Positions 59,928 to 64,000 of a stretch of 64,000 nucleotides of DNA are shown one piece after another. Source of the DNA: Anagrus nilaparvatae (taxonomy: Eukaryota; Arthropoda; Insecta; Hymenoptera; Mymaridae); NCBI GenBank assembly GCA_022575985.1, contig JAKSXM010000272.1, positions 23,370,501 through 23,434,500 on the forward strand. The letters run 5' to 3'. The position numbers were made by a program, and so were the translations under genes. Each line of letters starts with the position of its first letter. Positions within the stretch are counted from its first letter, which is position 1. Below the pieces are notes generated by a model that saw nothing but the letters and a program-made list of their open reading frames with translations, ran no database searches and was not told the origin of the DNA.

Positions 59928-62545
59928 TGTTGTTTGTATTAACATATTGTACTTGATCAATAAGCACTAATTGAAAAATTACTGTTTTTTCTTAAAATAA
60001 ATTCTACAAATACAGGTTACTAGAAAATAAGTAAAAAATGTCATATAATTTTTAAAATATAACCTAAAAAGCACAATAATTATACTTTTTTTCTAAAAAC
60101 TATTTAATATAGGTATAAAACAAATTAAAAAAAACTTTCATTTTTATTATTATTTAAGTCTAATAAACAATTCAATTCTTATTTCATTTAAATATAATTA
60201 TATATTTAACAAAAAATTCTCATACGTTACACTTTCGCATATATATACATATATATATTTTCACTTAATAATTTTAAAATAAATAATATAGAAAAAAAAA
60301 ATACATAATCAAATGTTACATATTTATAAACAATACCGTGAATTTATATTTAAAAAAAAGTAAAGAAGAGCGTTTGCGTGGGATTGCAAAGACTTTTTCA
60401 CCTGTATGTTACATATATAATAATATGCAATATATTTTAGATTTTATCTTTTTTAGTTTTACAAACTTCGTCGTTTTCTTTTATTTTTTGTTTTGTTTTT
60501 GAATAACTAATTTATACCAGAAATAAGTAGGTATATATAAAATATATTATTTAAATTTTTTCCTATTGATAATAAACATAGTTTTTTAAGATAAAAGAAG
60601 GGTGTATTTAAATATATAAAAAGATTAATTAATACCGCGAGAATATTCATCTTTGTTCGGCCGCGTGCCAATGACAAATTGGAGAAAGCAATGTTGTTTA
60701 TGTCTGAGTATGAGAGCTCGCGGCTTTTAACGATTTTAGAAGCGATAAATGCATATATAAATATAATATTAAATGCATTGTGGAAAAATAAATGGTAGGG
60801 GAAAATAAGGAATTTCGGTCGGCCTTCATTCTTTTTTTTTTATTTTCTTTTTTTTTTTACCTTTCCCGCCAATTCTCTCGATGTTACAGGTTATGTTTCT
60901 TTGCGTTACTTATTTTATATTGGTGAGAGTGTTCAAAAACTTTTCATCTCTCACGTTTATATGTATTTATACCAATATATGTTAACTACATATGGATTAT
61001 AAAAAGTATCGATACAATGTATGAGCGCCATTCTCTTTATCGGTGCCGAAGCATCTTCGATATATTGGCGCGACCTGAGACGCGTCGCAAAAGATGTTCT
61101 TTCGAGCGTAAAATTCAGTTTGATGAATAATTCGATAAATTTGATTATTTTGTGTGAAATTTTTACTCAAATAACATATTTCATGTCTGTCTCTTTTTAT
61201 ATGTGTAAGTGAGTAAAAATCACTTACTCTTTTATTTTGCATACCTGTGCACTTTAATATATGCTTTATGCATATTATGTGTCAATGAAGAAAATGATTA
61301 ACAGAATTATTATTTTGAAATTCGTGACCCCAATAAAATGCATGTATTACTTTTGTTTTTATATTCTTCAGAGCTTTCGAGTATACGCAAAATAAATATA
61401 CTAATAATACTTATTTAATGAAATTTGAGTAAAATATTAACTAATTTCGTGACCTTTAAAAAACTCATTTTTGGATATTAATATTTAATTTCATATAAAA
61501 TAATATATACATACTTGGTATTCTTTATAACTTTTAATATAGTATTCAATGAAATTTTTCTCGCAAGTAAAATGAATTCGTAAGGATATATAAGTTCATC
61601 GTTGAAACTCACCAGCGTTATGTTCTTAGAAGTAAAAATAGATTGAATTTCATACTGTTATCCTTATTTTATAATGGTAAACGCTTATACTTTCCTCGGC
61701 TGATATTCTTCTATTTGGAGATGCATTTTGATATGCAAAATTAATTATATTTTTATAGTGATGGGATTACAAACATTTGTAATATTTTATAACTTTACAA
61801 AATTAAATTATTCATTTCAGTATACGTTGTTGTTTCTCATTTTGCTAGTATATATCACATAATCGTCTATTGTAATATATGTCATTGCATTTCTCTCAAA
61901 TTTCTCTTGTGAGAATATAAATCTCGTAGGAGTCTAGCAATGGTACACAAATGAAAATAAAATTATTTGTAATCGTAACATTGCAAGAAAATTTTAGATA
62001 TATTTATTGAAGAAATTAAAGCATTAAAAAAAACTGTTATTTAGTTTTGAATAAAGCTCGTAATAAAGTTATTAACAGAGATCAAAGTAATTTTATTTCT
62101 GAATTATTTAGCTGTTAAATTTTTTGTTTAGGATTTTTAATTCGAATTCAAAAAATTCAATGACAATTTCTATTCAATTTGCGGCGTTTTTTATCAATAA
62201 AAATAATCAAGACGAACGTTTAAAAGATAATTTCATATATCAATTAATATAATTTAGATTAAAAAGATAAATTTTTTAGATTAGCTTAAAAGTTAACATA
62301 AATTGAAAATGAAATTAAAATGACAGATATTGAATTTATTTAATTCAATATTTATAAATAAATGTTATAAATGTAATAAATTATTTTTAAAAAAAATTAC
62401 TTTTTTATGCTTTGATGAATTTTATAATCAGATATTTTTAACTACAATATTATATCCTAATGAATTTAATCTACTATCTTTAGGTCAGTGGTCAGTAGTT
62501 AAAAAATATTCTTATAGTATCATGTTACATTTTTAAAAAAAAAAG

Positions 62546-63921
62546 ATTCCCGTACATTTCCCCGAATACTATTCCCCGAATGGACATTTCCCCGAAAACC
62601 GTTTACCCGAAAACTTTTTCCCCGAAGCCAATCTCCCGAATGCCTTTTTTCCCGAAACCCATTTCCCCGAATGTCTATTTTCCCGAAACCCATTACCCCG
62701 AATGTCTATTTTCCCGAAATTTATTTACCCGAATAACGCATTCCCAAAAAGTAAAAAATAAAAGAAATACGTTACTGTAAATTCAAAACAAACAATTTAA
62801 ATTTAAAAACATATATATAATATGTATACATATAGTATTACACATATATGTTCACGCATACACACATACGTATGTAAAAAATTTTTTATTATTATTTAGA
62901 TAAATTAGCGGGTGTTTCAGCAAGAACATTGTGCCATCTACCCGAAAGAGAAAATTTAAAAAAAAATGGCTGGAAACTCAAAGAAGGGTGAAGAAAATTG
63001 TCGAATCATATCAAAATTACGGTGTAGCGCGTTACAAAGATTACTTAAATGCACTTGGATGTAATGTTTACATGTAATTAATATTACATTGTAAGATTAC
63101 ATCCAACAACCAACGTTACTATGTAAATAGCCTTAAGGACTTATGACCCCAATTGGAAAAAAAAGCAAATATCCACATTACCGACGTTATTTTTTTTAAA
63201 TAATTTGCAGATTAAAATAAAATTAGTTGTAAAAATATTAAAAAATGTGTTTATTATGTAATATTATTGCAAAAAAAATTATTTTAATTTTATAAATTAT
63301 GAAAAAACATTATTATTTTAGGTTATGGTACTTGCTAAAACTTGGTTTTCACTGAATAATTAATGATTGAATGTGGTAACTTAGATAAAATAAATTGGAA
63401 ATATAATCTTTGACAATTTATTTATCATATTTAATAAGTTTCATCTCCCTATGTCATCATTATCATACTTTTTGTAAGCTCCAAATATGAATTTCCATAA
63501 GAGCAATGTTAAACTGCCTACTTTAATTTGCAATAAAAAGATAATTAATGTGGTAATAGATAAAAAACCAAGTTCAATTCAACTTTAAAAATGTTTAGCT
63601 TTAATAATTTTCCTGATTCATTCAGTTCTGTCATCATTTCCAATTAGGGTCATAACTCCTTAATATGAAATTCTAATAAATAAACTCTTAATAATAATAG
63701 AATGTGTTATTAAAAAATTTTTTATTTTTTTTAGGATTTTCGGGAAAAAGACCGTTCGGGTAATTTGATTTCGGGTAAAACTCCTTTCGGGGAAATAGAC
63801 TTCGGGAAAAAGTACATTCGGGGAAATGTCCATTTTGTGAATTCGGGGAAATGGTCATCGGGGAAAAGGCTTTCGGGGAAATGTCCATTCGGGGAATGTG
63901 ATTCGGGGGATTGGGCGGGAA
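62546..63921. mobile_element. 1.4-kb element with terminal inverted arrays of TTTCCCCGAA
   Basis: The left end (62546-62750) holds about 13 copies of a 9-10-bp word TTTCCCCGAA and variants (TTACCCGAA, TTTTCCCGAA) spaced about 15-17 bp apart. The right end (63737-63921) holds about 11 copies of the complement TTCGGGGAAA. The interior is AT-rich with one coding-like fragment at 62904-63077. Inverted, internally repetitive ends are characteristic of foldback-type DNA transposons. The superfamily is not identified and no target-site duplication was established. The open frames across the ends are only translated repeats. Confidence 0.75.
62904..63077 (+). pseudogene. Coding-like fragment inside the TTTCCCCGAA element
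   Basis: A 57-codon frame between stops, without a start ATG at its head, contains PSTRKRKFKKKWLETQRRVK followed by KIVESYQNYGVARYKDYLNA. The composition is basic and helix-rich, with fewer AT-driven residues (I, N, F, K alone) than the noise frames nearby, which suggests descent from a real protein. I do not recognise the family. A GGAT|GTAATG near 63060 could be a splice donor. It may be a transposase remnant or a captured host exon. Confidence 0.35.
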
Positions 63922-64000
63922 CGAAAAAAAATCATTTTTTCAAAGGAATCAAATTTTTTTATCTGAAACAAACTTATTTTTCATTATTTTTAATTTATTC

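Larger units (their letters stand above)
31536..64000 (+). other. Large non-coding stretch, probably intron 1 of outspread
   Basis: Over 32 kb on both strands I find no exon with recognisable protein similarity or convincing splice partners. The open frames present are short and AT-biased or lie in repeats. The stretch is mostly AT-rich with homopolymer runs, microsatellites and the repeats listed separately. Islands of higher GC that could be enhancers or alternative first exons lie at about 34355-34470 (including ACGACGACGGCGACGAAGAC), 40010-40100, 42290-42370, 56940-57005, 57190-57255, 60640-60730 and 61020-61100. Confidence 0.55.

Noticed and set aside
62580..62780. Open frame rich in FPKP/ISP repeats
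   Set aside because: It is a translation of the TTTCCCCGAA array. The mirror frame at 63688-63888 on the minus strand arises the same way from the other array.
31536..64000. Search for reverse transcriptase, integrase or other full-length transposon proteins
   Set aside because: No frame longer than about 130 codons and no catalytic motif was seen in this interval, so no autonomous element is called.

Overview
The window looks like nuclear DNA of a very AT-rich insect. Genes have short introns (about 55-600 bp) with GT..AG borders, the products are animal proteins, and one (tyrosine decarboxylase) belongs to the arthropod tyramine/octopamine pathway. Low GC, compact genes and many short foldback repeats would suit a parasitoid wasp or another AT-rich insect. 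The species cannot be fixed from the sequence, and nothing bacterial or viral was recognised.

Layout. 1-1953: upstream DNA or a 5'-UTR intron of Tdc. 1971-3825 (+): tyrosine decarboxylase (Tdc), two coding exons. 3826-8039: Tdc 3' UTR with two GC-rich hairpins, then a block of foldback and tandem repeats. 8040-9316 (+): ASCC1, five exons. 10116-10667 (-): spliceosomal cyclophilin PPIH, intronless. 12038-14758 (-): a C2H2 zinc-finger protein, two exons. 15851-17514 (+): peptidylglycine alpha-hydroxylating monooxygenase (Phm), three exons. 18340-18654 (-): a 78-residue coiled-coil protein of unknown function. 20265-21508 (+): DHRS7B-type short-chain dehydrogenase, five exons. 23993-25213 (-): TMEM11, three exons. 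25.2-31.3 kb: repeat-rich intergenic DNA and the 5' region of the next gene. 31365-31535 (+): first coding exon of outspread (osp/MPRIP homologue). 31536-64000: no further exon was found; this is read as the start of a very large osp intron.

The first 25 kb is an ordinary set of unrelated housekeeping and neurosecretory genes. Tdc (tyramine synthesis) and Phm (peptide amidation) both serve signalling cells, but nothing shows that they are co-regulated.

The unusual content is repetitive. There are at least ten inverted-repeat (foldback) structures. They include a perfect 196-bp inverted repeat with a 27-bp spacer (36328-36746), a nested palindrome made of four alternating copies of one unit (26567-27987), a family sharing a GTCGCTGAT / ATCAGCGAC core, an element with terminal arrays of TTTCCCCGAA (62546-63921), and an alternating two-motif array in which one motif is a stem-loop (58388-59927). 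None carries a recognisable complete transposase. No CRISPR array, rRNA, tRNA or prokaryotic-type system was seen. Repeat boundaries were found by eye and are approximate unless stated otherwise.
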